Positions 1 to 8,038 of a DNA stretch of 64,000 bases are shown piece after piece. Below the pieces are notes generated by a model. It did not search any database. It worked only from the letters and a program-made list of their open reading frames with translations, and was not told the DNA's origin. This DNA is from Chondrinema litorale (GTDB lineage Bacteria > Bacteroidota > Bacteroidia > Cytophagales > Flammeovirgaceae). The first letter of the stretch is position 1. Each line of letters begins with the position of its first letter. Location: positions 245,759-309,758 of the forward strand of contig NZ_CP111047.1 in the NCBI RefSeq assembly GCF_026250525.1. The letters run 5' to 3'. A program made the translations under genes and the position numbers.

Positions 1-559
1 ATGCCGAGAAGGCTGCAAAAAACACACATAGATAAGCTTTAAATCTCTTTTTATGGGCTTCTTGTCTTATAAACAAACCGATAAAAGTAGCTGCAAATGT
101 CACTAACATCGCAGCAATATGTCCGTCTGCCAAGCCGCAAAAACAAGCACCTGCCAAGCTCACAAGCGATAAAATTACCAACCTTGGGTAATGCGACAAA
201 GCGGCTAATCTGTCTAGTTCTGCTTCAATCTCGTGCAGCGTCCAAGGTTGTTCTTCAATCTTCCAACTCATGCGGCTTATGCCTGAAATAATCCTAAAAT
301 TAACTCCCGGCGGTGTAGTTCTTCTTAGGCAACTAAATATCGGGTGGTTATTTTTACCTGTTACAGTGAGGTTCAGCGTCTGCTGCGTAACAAACAATTC
401 TGCATGGTAGCCATAGGCATTGGCAATGCGATTGATAATCATGCGGATTCGCGAAGTGGATGCACCATTTCCCTGCATCATCAAACCTGTGCGCAGCAAA
501 ATAATGCCCATCTCTTTTATTTTTTCTTGCTCAGTTAGCACTTCAGTGTTTTCTGCCAT
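1..559 (-). CDS. Threonine/serine exporter (ThrE) N-terminal domain protein, cut by window edge
   Basis: Reading the minus strand from ATG at 559 gives 186 open codons that run off the left edge without a stop. The protein starts MAENTEVLTEQEKIKEMG, continues with a conserved-looking GNGASTSRIRMIINRIANAY segment and ends in two hydrophobic stretches (about residues 125-160). This order, a soluble N-terminal domain followed by membrane helices, fits the ThrE/DUF1212 family (PF06738), inner-membrane exporters of threonine and serine. The C-terminal half lies outside the window. The assignment is from recognised family features; the substrate is inferred. It is divergent from the sulfur operon at 820. 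Confidence 0.8.
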   Translation of the reverse strand, partial: MAENTEVLTEQEKIKEMGIILLRTGLMMQGNGASTSRIRMIINRIANAYGYHAELFVTQQTLNLTVTGKNNHPIFSCLRRTTPPGVNFRIISGISRMSWKIEEQPWTLHEIEAELDRLAALSHYPRLVILSLVSLAGACFCGLADGHIAAMLVTFAATFIGLFIRQEAHKKRFKAYLCVFFAAFSA

Positions 560-675
560 ATAGTTAGTCTTTGCTTGAAAACAAACTGTAGAATGAGTTT
601 CAATAAAAAAAATCAGTCTGTTTATAAAGACACAAAGGTAAAAGCTACTAATAAGCAGGCAAGCGAATAGGCAGG

Positions 676-708
676 AATTGTATATAGAAATTCTATCTAT
701 ATACAATT
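676..708. promoter_or_regulatory. 12-bp inverted repeat between divergent genes
   Basis: AATTGTATATAG (676-687) and its exact complement CTATATACAATT (697-708) are separated by 9 nt. The element lies in the 260-bp gap between the divergent ThrE-like gene (start 559) and the molybdoenzyme operon (start 820). It is too AT-rich and lacks a T-run, so it is less likely to be a terminator than an operator. The remaining part of the gap shows nothing else I can name. The regulator is unknown. Confidence 0.4.
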
Positions 709-819
709 AAAGCAATTTAAATCATTAAAATGAACATATGTAAATATCAACATTTAATATGACCTCCATCATACTCTTTCATCATCTCATAAAATAATTT
801 AGTAGAGGAAAATTTAAAG

Positions 820-3096
820 ATGATGAAGACCAACAGACGAGAATTTATAAAAATATCAGGCACAGCGGTAGGCGCAGCAGCAATCGGAGCTAGTACCCTC
901 ACTGGTTCTTTGTTTGATTGGGCTTCAGGTAGTATTCTAAATCAATCTGTTCCAGCCCCAACTTTTTTAGAGAGAACCCCCACCTATTGTGAAATATGTT
1001 TCTGGAAATGCGCAGGTTGGGTTACTAAAAACGAAGATGGAGAAATCTGGAAAATTGAAGGTCATAAAGACGATCCTCATTGCAATGGTAGGCTTTGCCC
1101 AAGAGGTACAGGCGGTGTGGGAATGTACTACGACGAAGATCGATTGAAACAACCATTAATTAGAGTAGAAGAAAACGGGAAACAGGTTTTTAAAGAAGCT
1201 AGTTGGGAAGAGGCTTTCAAAGTAATCGGCGATAAAATGAAAGCCATTAAAGAAAAATATGGTCCAGAATGTATGGCACTTTTTACCCACGGTTCTGGCG
1301 GTAAATTTCTTGGCCATATGCTTAAAGCTTATGGTTCTCCTCACATTACAGCTCCTTCTTTTGCACAATGTCGCGGTCCTAGAGAAGTGGCTTTCTATTC
1401 TACTTTTGGCGAAGGTGTACTTTCACCAGAGCGTACCGATATTAGAGATACCAGATGTTTGGTTTTAATCGGCTCTCATATTGGTGAAAACATGCACAAC
1501 GGGCAAGTGCAAGAAATGTCTGAGGCGATTGATAAAGGTGCTACCATTATTACTGTTGATCCAAGGTTTTCCACTGCGGCCAGTAAATCTAAATTCTGGC
1601 TACCCATTAAACCATCCACAGACATGGCGCTCTTATTGGCATGGATTAATGTGATTATTACCGAAGAATGGTACGACAAACCTTATGTAGAAAAATATAC
1701 TTTTGGCTTTGATCAATTAACAACACATATACAAACATACACTCCTGAGTGGGCGTATGGCATTACCAGTATCGAACCAAAAACCATTAGAGAAACTGCC
1801 AGAGAAATGGCTAATGCTGCCCCAGCAGTTATTATTCACCCTGGTAGACACGTAACTTGGTATGGCGATGATACCCAAAGATTAAGGGCAGTAGCGATTT
1901 TAAATGCCCTTTTAGGCTCATGGGGAAGACGGGGCGGCTTTTACTTTCCAGATAAAGTGAGCGTCCCCGATTTTCCACATCCACCTTATCCTGAGCCTAA
2001 AAAAACTTGGCGAGATTTAATGCCGGGTAAGTACAATCTGGCAACCGAAATAGTTTCTAATGGTATCTGTGATGCAACAATTCCTTCACCAGAAGCAGCT
2101 TGCAACTTTAAAGGTTGGATAGTAAATGGAACAAACCTCATTCATACACTTCCAGATCAAAAGAAAACTTTAGCAGCCATTGAAGCACTAGAACTATTGG
2201 TGGTGATTGATACCATGCCAATGGAGATAACAGGTTATGCTGATGTTATTTTACCAGAATGTACTTATTTAGAAAGGTATGATGCGATTAGAAATTCGCC
2301 GCATCGTGAGCCGGTAATTTCACTGAGAATGCCAGCAACTGAACCAAAATACAATTCGAAACCAGACTGGTGGATAGCCAAAGAACTAGGCAAAGAATTA
2401 GGCTTAGATGCTTATTTCCAATACAAAGATATTGAAGAAGTACTCGACTGGGAATTAAAACAAATTGGCAGCTCACTGGCTGAGATGCAGAAAATTGGTG
2501 TAAAGAAATTTAAAAGAGAGTATGATGATTTATACCTGATTGACGGACAAGATTTCGAATTCAATACCAACACAGGTAAAATAGAACTCTATTCTACAGA
2601 AATGGCAAATAATGGATTCGATCCAATGCCAGTTTATACACCACATGAGCAGCCTCCTGCCGGTTTTTACCGACTCAATTACGGAAGAGCTCCGGCACAC
2701 ACTTTCAGTAGAACATCTAACAACCCGAATCTGGTAGACATTATGCCAGAAAACGAGCTTTGGGTAAACCCGAAAGTGGCTAAACAATGGGGAATTAAAA
2801 ACGGGCAATATGTCTGGTTAAAAAATCAGGATGAAATCATTTCTACATTCTCCATTAAAGTAAGAATTACTGAGCGTATCCGTTGGGACTCTGTCTACAT
2901 GGCACATGGTTTCGGGCATAGCAACAAGAAATTAACAAGAGCATTTGGCAAAGGAGCAAGCGATACAGAATTGATTAGCAATGTAAAGATTGACCCGATT
3001 ATGGGTGGCACAGGTATGAGGTCGAATTTTGTAACTCTACTCACAAAATTACCTGAAAAAGAAGCATCTGAAACTGAAAAAACTGTTGAGTCATGA
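820..3096 (+). CDS. Molybdopterin oxidoreductase, thiosulfate/polysulfide reductase catalytic subunit (PsrA/PhsA type)
   Basis: A 758-residue DMSO-reductase-superfamily enzyme. A twin-arginine signal (RR at residues 6-7, TNRREFIK) indicates export of the folded enzyme. C57, C60, C64 and C93 form the N-terminal 4Fe-4S site, followed by GRLCPRG. C184 in AQCRGPRE is in the place of the Mo-ligating residue. The C-terminal part has the molybdopterin-dinucleotide-binding fold (LNYGRAPAHTFSRTSNNP). It overlaps the next gene, an Fe-S subunit, by 4 nt, and the third gene is an NrfD anchor; that is the PsrABC/PhsABC arrangement for quinone-linked reduction or oxidation of sulfur compounds. RBS-like AGAGGAAAA precedes the ATG. 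Polysulfide, thiosulfate or tetrathionate cannot be told apart from sequence alone. Confidence 0.88.
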   Translation: MMKTNRREFIKISGTAVGAAAIGASTLTGSLFDWASGSILNQSVPAPTFLERTPTYCEICFWKCAGWVTKNEDGEIWKIEGHKDDPHCNGRLCPRGTGGVGMYYDEDRLKQPLIRVEENGKQVFKEASWEEAFKVIGDKMKAIKEKYGPECMALFTHGSGGKFLGHMLKAYGSPHITAPSFAQCRGPREVAFYSTFGEGVLSPERTDIRDTRCLVLIGSHIGENMHNGQVQEMSEAIDKGATIITVDPRFSTAASKSKFWLPIKPSTDMALLLAWINVIITEEWYDKPYVEKYTFGFDQLTTHIQTYTPEWAYGITSIEPKTIRETAREMANAAPAVIIHPGRHVTWYGDDTQRLRAVAILNALLGSWGRRGGFYFPDKVSVPDFPHPPYPEPKKTWRDLMPGKYNLATEIVSNGICDATIPSPEAACNFKGWIVNGTNLIHTLPDQKKTLAAIEALELLVVIDTMPMEITGYADVILPECTYLERYDAIRNSPHREPVISLRMPATEPKYNSKPDWWIAKELGKELGLDAYFQYKDIEEVLDWELKQIGSSLAEMQKIGVKKFKREYDDLYLIDGQDFEFNTNTGKIELYSTEMANNGFDPMPVYTPHEQPPAGFYRLNYGRAPAHTFSRTSNNPNLVDIMPENELWVNPKVAKQWGIKNGQYVWLKNQDEIISTFSIKVRITERIRWDSVYMAHGFGHSNKKLTRAFGKGASDTELISNVKIDPIMGGTGMRSNFVTLLTKLPEKEASETEKTVES

Positions 3097-3626
3097 GATA
3101 TGCAATGGCTATCGATACTAAAAAATGTGTTGGCTGTAGCGACTGTGTTGTAGCATGCCAACTCGAAAACAAAGTGCCCATTGGCTATTGCCGCGACTGG
3201 ATTGTAGAAACAACCAGTGGTACTTATCCTGATCTCACACTGGAGTTTCGCTCCGAAAGATGCCACCACTGCGCCAATGCACCTTGTGTGCGTTGTTGTC
3301 CAACAGGTGCCAGCCACATCGAAGAAGGAGGAGTTGTTTTAGTAACTGCTGAAAAATGTATAGGCTGTGGTGCTTGCATAGCCTCATGCCCATATGATGC
3401 GCGCTATCCACACCCAGATGGCTATGTGGATAAATGTACATTCTGCATCCATAAAGTGAGAAAAGGAGAACAGCCAGCCTGTGTGGAGGTCTGCCCTACT
3501 CATTGCCTATACTTCGGCGATTTGGACGACCCAAACAGCGATGTTTCAAGAAAAATTAAAGAAAGAAAATATAAAAGGCTTAAAACAGAAGCCGGTACCG
3601 ATCCGCAATTGTACTTTTTAATTTAA
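3093..3626 (+). CDS. 4Fe-4S ferredoxin-type electron-transfer subunit (PsrB/PhsB/NrfC type)
   Basis: A 177-residue protein with 16 cysteines in four clusters: CVGCSDCVVAC (residues 12-22), CHHCANAPCVRCCP, CIGCGACIASCP and CTFCIHKV...CVEVCP. This is the four-cubane subunit that carries electrons between the molybdoenzyme and the NrfD membrane subunit. The start codon overlaps the end of the catalytic gene (ATGAGA within gagtcATGAgat), so translation is probably coupled. There is no signal peptide; it would be exported as a complex with the Tat-dependent catalytic subunit, as is known for this family. Confidence 0.9.
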   Translation: MRYAMAIDTKKCVGCSDCVVACQLENKVPIGYCRDWIVETTSGTYPDLTLEFRSERCHHCANAPCVRCCPTGASHIEEGGVVLVTAEKCIGCGACIASCPYDARYPHPDGYVDKCTFCIHKVRKGEQPACVEVCPTHCLYFGDLDDPNSDVSRKIKERKYKRLKTEAGTDPQLYFLI

Positions 3627-3631
3627 AGATC

Positions 3632-4573
3632 ATGGAAGAAGAAATTATTATAAGCGGTAGATTGAATGAAAAAGTAGACCCTTTGCTCCACATTTGGGGT
3701 TGGGAAATCGCATTCTATTTGTTTGCTGGTGGATTGGCAGCAGGTTTACTGTTTTTTGCATCACTCTCTTATCTAAGAGGAAAAGAAAATGACTATACTG
3801 CTACGGTTAAATGGGCACCTTTATTCGCACCAATATTATTGGTTTTGGGTTTAGGTGCTCTCTTTTTAGACCTGCATCATAAACTGTATTTCTGGCGATT
3901 GTACACTACCATAAAACTACAATCTCCTATGTCTTGGGGAGCATGGACATTGATGGTAATTACACCACTATCCATTATCTGGTGTGCTACCTTTATTCGA
4001 GATATTTACCCTAACTGGGATTGGAAATTCAAGTTTCTCTATCAGCTAGAAAACTTCTTTATCAAATACAGAAAAGTACTTGCATGGATTATGGTTTCCT
4101 ATTCAGCCATACTTGGTATTTATACAGGTATCTTGCTTTCTGCTTTTAATGCTCGTCCGCTATGGAATACTTCCATTCTCGGTCCATTGTTTTTGGCTTC
4201 GGGACTTTCAGCAGGAGCAGCAGTAATTGTAGCACTCACAAAAAGCGAAATAGAACGAAAGTTTTTCAGTCGGATAGATCTCATTATTATCGGGGTTGAG
4301 TTGTTCTTCATCATCCACATGTTTATGGGCTTTTTGGCAAGTACACAAGTTCAGATTGAAGCCGCACAACTCTTTCTTGGTGGTAGCTACACCCTTCCTT
4401 TCTGGATATTTGTTGTATTCATTGGCATGTTAGTTCCTGCGCTACTTGAATATCTAGAATTAAAAGGACAGAAAATTCCAGTAATTATCCCCGTAGCGCT
4501 TATTCTCTTTGGCAATGTAATGCTTCGATTCATCATCGTTTATGCCGGTCAGGCAAGCAGGTATTTATATTAA
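3632..4573 (+). CDS. NrfD/PsrC family membrane subunit
   Basis: A 313-residue polytopic protein, with about eight to nine hydrophobic helices spread over its length. The first helix region (WGWEIAFYLFAGGLAAGLLF) has the glycine-rich NrfD signature. In PsrC-type complexes this subunit binds quinone and anchors the Fe-S and molybdenum subunits to the periplasmic side of the inner membrane. It starts 5 nt after the ferredoxin subunit stop, and it is followed 7 nt later by a YeeE-family gene, so all are probably one transcript. Confidence 0.88.
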   Translation: MEEEIIISGRLNEKVDPLLHIWGWEIAFYLFAGGLAAGLLFFASLSYLRGKENDYTATVKWAPLFAPILLVLGLGALFLDLHHKLYFWRLYTTIKLQSPMSWGAWTLMVITPLSIIWCATFIRDIYPNWDWKFKFLYQLENFFIKYRKVLAWIMVSYSAILGIYTGILLSAFNARPLWNTSILGPLFLASGLSAGAAVIVALTKSEIERKFFSRIDLIIIGVELFFIIHMFMGFLASTQVQIEAAQLFLGGSYTLPFWIFVVFIGMLVPALLEYLELKGQKIPVIIPVALILFGNVMLRFIIVYAGQASRYLY

Positions 4574-4580
4574 TAAAATT

Positions 4581-5114
4581 ATGTCACATCAAAATTATAT
4601 AACCGGAAAACACAAGTATATGAACCCCTACATGGCGGGGATTATACTTGGTTTGGTGTTACTACTTTCATTCTATCTTACCGGTAGAGGTTTGGGAGCC
4701 AGTGGCGCTATGAAGAGTGTAGTTGTAACAACAGTGAATACTGCCAGCCACGAAAAAGCAGAAAACTCACACTTTTATAGTAAATACATTAGTGATGGTA
4801 AAAATCCGATGAATAGTTGGTTGGTATTTCAGGTATTAGGAGTGTTAGTAGGTGGATTTCTTTCTGGTGCTTTGTCTGGCAGATTAAAACTAAAAACTGA
4901 ACACGCACCTGTAATCACTAAAAAACGCAGAATTTTAATGGCGTTAGCGGGTGGAGCATTGTTTGGCTTCGGTTCTCAATTTGGTAGAGGCTGTACCAGT
5001 GGTGCAGCATTAAGTGGCATGGCAACGCTTTCTCTAGCCGGCTTTGTAACCATGATCGCCATTTTCGGCACTGCCTATTTGGTGGCTTATTTCTTTAGAA
5101 AAAACTGGATTTGA
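4581..5114 (+). CDS. YeeE/YedE family protein, N-terminal-type half (thiosulfate transporter family)
   Basis: A 177-residue membrane protein starting at ATG 4581, 7 nt after the NrfD stop; an in-frame start at 4542 would overlap the NrfD gene and adds an unlikely non-hydrophobic leader. Near the C-terminus, GSQFGRGCTSGAALSGMATL matches the conserved Cys motif of YeeE/TsuA, whose cysteines pass thiosulfate across the membrane. Bacterial TsuA is one chain with two repeats; here the repeats are two adjacent genes. A periplasmic insertion (about residues 50-75) separates the first two helices. In this operon it would deliver or export a sulfur compound for the molybdoenzyme (inference). Confidence 0.82.
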   Translation: MSHQNYITGKHKYMNPYMAGIILGLVLLLSFYLTGRGLGASGAMKSVVVTTVNTASHEKAENSHFYSKYISDGKNPMNSWLVFQVLGVLVGGFLSGALSGRLKLKTEHAPVITKKRRILMALAGGALFGFGSQFGRGCTSGAALSGMATLSLAGFVTMIAIFGTAYLVAYFFRKNWI

Positions 5115-5115
5115 T

Positions 5116-5718
5116 ATGGGACCTGTTATACCTGTTTACGAAATATCTCAAGAACTGAATTTCCTCATTGCCTTTATCATTGGCATAGGTTTCGGTTTCG
5201 CATTAGAGCAAGCTGGCTTCTCATCTAGCAGAAAGTTGGCGGGCATGTTTTACGGTTACGATACCACCGTGCTCAAAGTATTTTTTACCGCTGCCATAGT
5301 AGCCATGATCGGCCTAGTATTTCTCAATTACTTTGAGATGATCGACATGGGTATTGTCTATGTAAATGAATATTACATTAACTCAGCAATTATTGGTGGA
5401 GTAATTATGGGTGTGGGTTTTATCGTTGGAGGTTTTTGCCCCGGAACCAGTGTTTGTGCAGCTGCCATTGGTAAAATAGATGCCATGGCTTACCTCGGAG
5501 GTTCTTTAATCGGCATATTTTTATTTGGAGAAACTTATAGTTGGTGGGAAAATGTCTATAACATCAATTATCTAGGCGGCATTAAGCTTTCTACCGTACT
5601 GGGTATTTCAGATGGATTAATGGTGTTCTTGGTAATTGCGGCAGCAGTACTCATGTTTTGGGTTGGCGAATGGGCAGAGAAAAAATTTAAGAGACCAGAT
5701 ATATCTAAAGAATTATAA
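5116..5718 (+). CDS. YeeE/YedE family protein, second half
   Basis: A 200-residue membrane protein beginning 1 nt after the stop of the preceding YeeE gene. Two cysteine-containing or glycine-rich family motifs are visible: FALEQAGFSSSRKLAGMFYG near residues 28-47 and VGGFCPGTSVCAAAIGKIDA near 111-130. These are the inward-facing motifs of the YeeE/YedE (DUF395) family. Together with the preceding gene it should make one thiosulfate- or sulfur-transport unit in the inner membrane. Helices end in WVGEWAEKKF and a charged tail. Confidence 0.83.
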   Translation: MGPVIPVYEISQELNFLIAFIIGIGFGFALEQAGFSSSRKLAGMFYGYDTTVLKVFFTAAIVAMIGLVFLNYFEMIDMGIVYVNEYYINSAIIGGVIMGVGFIVGGFCPGTSVCAAAIGKIDAMAYLGGSLIGIFLFGETYSWWENVYNINYLGGIKLSTVLGISDGLMVFLVIAAAVLMFWVGEWAEKKFKRPDISKEL

Positions 5719-5720
5719 AG

Positions 5721-6329
5721 ATGAAAAGTAGAGAGATATTTTCGGTAATTATTCTGGCAATGGGATTAATAGCTGCTATTTTACCCGGCAGAAAAAACGA
5801 TTCTATCCAGCTAAACGAAAGAGAATTACTACAAGAAATGTTGTTGGAAACCAATTACATTTCTGTGGATGAACTGGCTCAACTTTTAATTAGTGGTGAT
5901 CCTTCTGTGCAATTAATAGATGTGAGACCGATTAGCGAATTTAAAGACCCTTTGCCAAGAGCCATTAATATTCCGATAGATAGCATTTTTAGTGAAAACT
6001 ATACGTATATGTTCGATCAGAATATTATGAAAAATGTGATTTATGGTCTGGATGATGAAACAGCTACCCAAGTCTGGATGATAACCAAACAGCTAGGTTA
6101 TGCCAATAATTACTTGCTAAAAGGTGGGCTACAAGCATGGAAAAAAGACATTCTCGATCCGCAATATCCGAAGCAAACAGCTTCGCAAGATGAGTTTGAT
6201 CTTTATCAAAAACGCATGGCTGCCAGACAGTTTTTTACCGGTGCACAATCTTTACCAAAAGCCACATTTACACCTATTGCACCAATTCAAGGCAAGAAAA
6301 AGAAAAAAGTACAAGGTGGTTGTAGTTAA
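5721..6329 (+). CDS. Membrane-anchored rhodanese-fold protein without catalytic Cys, C-terminal GGCS tail
   Basis: A 202-residue protein with a single N-terminal hydrophobic helix (residues 5-22) and one rhodanese-like domain (LIDVRPISEFKDPLPRAINIP to YLLKGGLQAWKK). In active rhodaneses the loop reads like VVYCRTGxRS; here it is VIYGLDDETA, so the sulfur-carrying Cys is Gly. The protein then has a linker and a Lys-rich end, KKKKKVQGGCS. The only cysteine is the penultimate residue. That resembles the swinging-arm cysteine at the end of SoxY (GGCGG), by analogy only. It follows the YeeE pair by 2 nt and ends the same transcript with the next rhodanese gene. Confidence 0.8.
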   Translation: MKSREIFSVIILAMGLIAAILPGRKNDSIQLNERELLQEMLLETNYISVDELAQLLISGDPSVQLIDVRPISEFKDPLPRAINIPIDSIFSENYTYMFDQNIMKNVIYGLDDETATQVWMITKQLGYANNYLLKGGLQAWKKDILDPQYPKQTASQDEFDLYQKRMAARQFFTGAQSLPKATFTPIAPIQGKKKKKVQGGCS

Positions 6330-6340
6330 AAATTATCATC

Positions 6341-6757
6341 ATGAAATCATCCATAAAACCTCTGGCAATTATCATTATATCGATCTTCGGTTTTCTAATT
6401 ATAATATCGCATTATGCTGATAGAAGTAAGCTGAAATTGAGCGCAAAAGAAATGCAATTAATTGCAAGAGCTACCAATTACACCATCGATCAGAAAAAAT
6501 TAAACAACTTTCAAAATCCCGTTTTGATTGATTTAAGAGAGCCTAAGTTTTTCAATATAGATCATCAAGAAAAAGCAGTAAATATTCCGCTTTCTGAGAT
6601 ATTAAATGAAGAATACAAAAACCTATTTGCAAGTGAAACTCCAAAGCTGATACAGGCACACGACCAAGTAAAAGCCAACGAAGCTTGGATGCTACTTACG
6701 CAATTAGGATACAAAAATTTATATGTTGTGGAATTACTACCTACTAGCAGATTATAA
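6341..6757 (+). CDS. Second rhodanese-fold protein, cysteine-less and short
   Basis: A 138-residue protein with an N-terminal membrane helix (residues 8-24), a paralogue of the preceding gene (LIDLREPKFFNIDHQEKAVNIP; AWMLLTQLGYKNLYVVE). Aligned to the active-site loop, the Cys position is Ala (LIQAHDQVKANEAW). It stops soon after the last core strand and has no C-terminal tail, so it is shorter than usual. No cysteine is present in the whole protein. It may be a scaffold or a decaying duplicate. A terminator follows it. Confidence 0.75.
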   Translation: MKSSIKPLAIIIISIFGFLIIISHYADRSKLKLSAKEMQLIARATNYTIDQKKLNNFQNPVLIDLREPKFFNIDHQEKAVNIPLSEILNEEYKNLFASETPKLIQAHDQVKANEAWMLLTQLGYKNLYVVELLPTSRL

Positions 6758-6779
6758 TTCTTTCGTTTCGGTTATATCA

Positions 6780-6817
6780 AGATTCGCCCTGATTTTTCAA
6801 TGGCGAATCTTTTTTTA
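6780..6817 (+). terminator. Rho-independent terminator of the sulfur operon
   Basis: AGATTCGCC (6780-6788) pairs with GGCGAATCT (6802-6810), a 9-bp stem with a 13-nt loop, followed by a run of T up to 6817. It lies 23 nt after the last rhodanese gene. The 229-bp gap up to 6987 holds nothing else that I can name. Confidence 0.85.
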
Positions 6818-6986
6818 TAATCTTAAGTAATTGAATATCATTCTATTGAAAAATTAATTATTATAAAACTCACCTATCTCCAAATTTTCTTTCTATTTAT
6901 AATCTAAAAGTTCTATAAGCAAAAATTGGTAAATGCGATAAAATCACTACTATATTTACACTCCATTAATCCATAAGAAATAAAAA

Positions 6987-7988
6987 ATGAGTTTTAAAAT
7001 CATTGCATTAGGAGTATTTCTTGCGCTCTCGGCTTTAGCATATATCTATATTTCGAGCAAGTTTATGTCTAAGAAAATTGTAAGACAGCGACTCGAAGAA
7101 ATTATTAAAGAACAATATAACAATGCTTGGAATGTAACAGATATAACTAGGCATTTTAATGAGGGAAACATGAATCCTAATATGTTTGCCATCACTTTTG
7201 CTGATAAAGCAAATCCAGATATCCAATTCTTTACATATTGGGATGCAAAAATAGAAAAACTCTATTCTTATGGTTTTAATGATAATCCTCCAACTTTAAA
7301 TGATCTGTATAATAAAGCCATTGCAACTTATGAAATGGAAGAAGATATTAAATCTCAAATGGGAGATCAAGTTAAAAATGTTGTTTTTGAATACAACAAA
7401 ATAACCATCGTAACAGATTTTGAAGTTGATAGAGCTTTTATGTTGCAAGCTTCTAAAGACTTATGCAAAGCACTAGAGACCTACCCTGAAGACTGGAATT
7501 TAAGTGTAAATATTTACTTTACCACACTCGAAAGTAGTTACAATCCTTTTTATGTGTACATTACACCAGATGTAGATGATCCAGATGAAATAAGTTCTCA
7601 AAATTTTAATTCTTTTACTTTCCATATTTCCAGACAAGAAACTACAGAGATTACAGCCTTGGTTAAAAAAGTAAACCAGACTTTTGGTAAACAAGTAGTT
7701 AAAGATACCGATAACCAATCTAGGCTTACAGATGGAGTTCCACTTACTTGGCTGCATCAAGAAAACATCACAGATTTATATGCACTGTTTTATATAGAAA
7801 AAATTCCTGAAAAGAAACACATGGTCTCTCCTTATGTCGGTTTCTTGGTGGTTAAATATAATTTAGATACAAAGGAGTTGATCAAAAAAGAAATGCAGGT
7901 TTTTGAACAGCTTGACTTTGATAATTTATATGCAAAAATAGAAAACACATTGCCAAAAGAATATCATGTGAGTTATACCGCTGAATAA
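6987..7988 (+). CDS. Hypothetical protein with N-terminal membrane anchor
   Basis: A 333-residue protein not recognised as a known family. Residues 3-24 form one hydrophobic helix (IIALGVFLALSALAYIYIS), followed by a mainly acidic, soluble region without cysteine motifs apart from one Cys near residue 161. The sequence has normal codon use for the window and starts with a lone ATG after TAAGAAATAAAAA. It stands alone between the sulfur operon terminator and the convergent TPR gene. Function unknown. Confidence 0.7.
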   Translation: MSFKIIALGVFLALSALAYIYISSKFMSKKIVRQRLEEIIKEQYNNAWNVTDITRHFNEGNMNPNMFAITFADKANPDIQFFTYWDAKIEKLYSYGFNDNPPTLNDLYNKAIATYEMEEDIKSQMGDQVKNVVFEYNKITIVTDFEVDRAFMLQASKDLCKALETYPEDWNLSVNIYFTTLESSYNPFYVYITPDVDDPDEISSQNFNSFTFHISRQETTEITALVKKVNQTFGKQVVKDTDNQSRLTDGVPLTWLHQENITDLYALFYIEKIPEKKHMVSPYVGFLVVKYNLDTKELIKKEMQVFEQLDFDNLYAKIENTLPKEYHVSYTAE

Positions 7989-8038
7989 TTTTAAGAGGAA
8001 ATAACAAGCCATTCACAAAAAATGTAAATGGCTCTTAC

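Noticed and set aside
97..538. Two plus-strand open frames of 64 codons each
   Set aside because: They are antisense to the ThrE-like coding region read on the minus strand, which has a much better protein pattern.
4542..4580. Upstream in-frame start for the first YeeE gene
   Set aside because: Would lie within the NrfD gene and adds a non-family leader (MPVRQAGIYINKI); ATG 4581 fits spacing and family.
8007..8033. AGCCATT/AATGGCT hairpin between convergent genes
   Set aside because: Only 7 bp of stem and no T-run, so not reported as a terminator.
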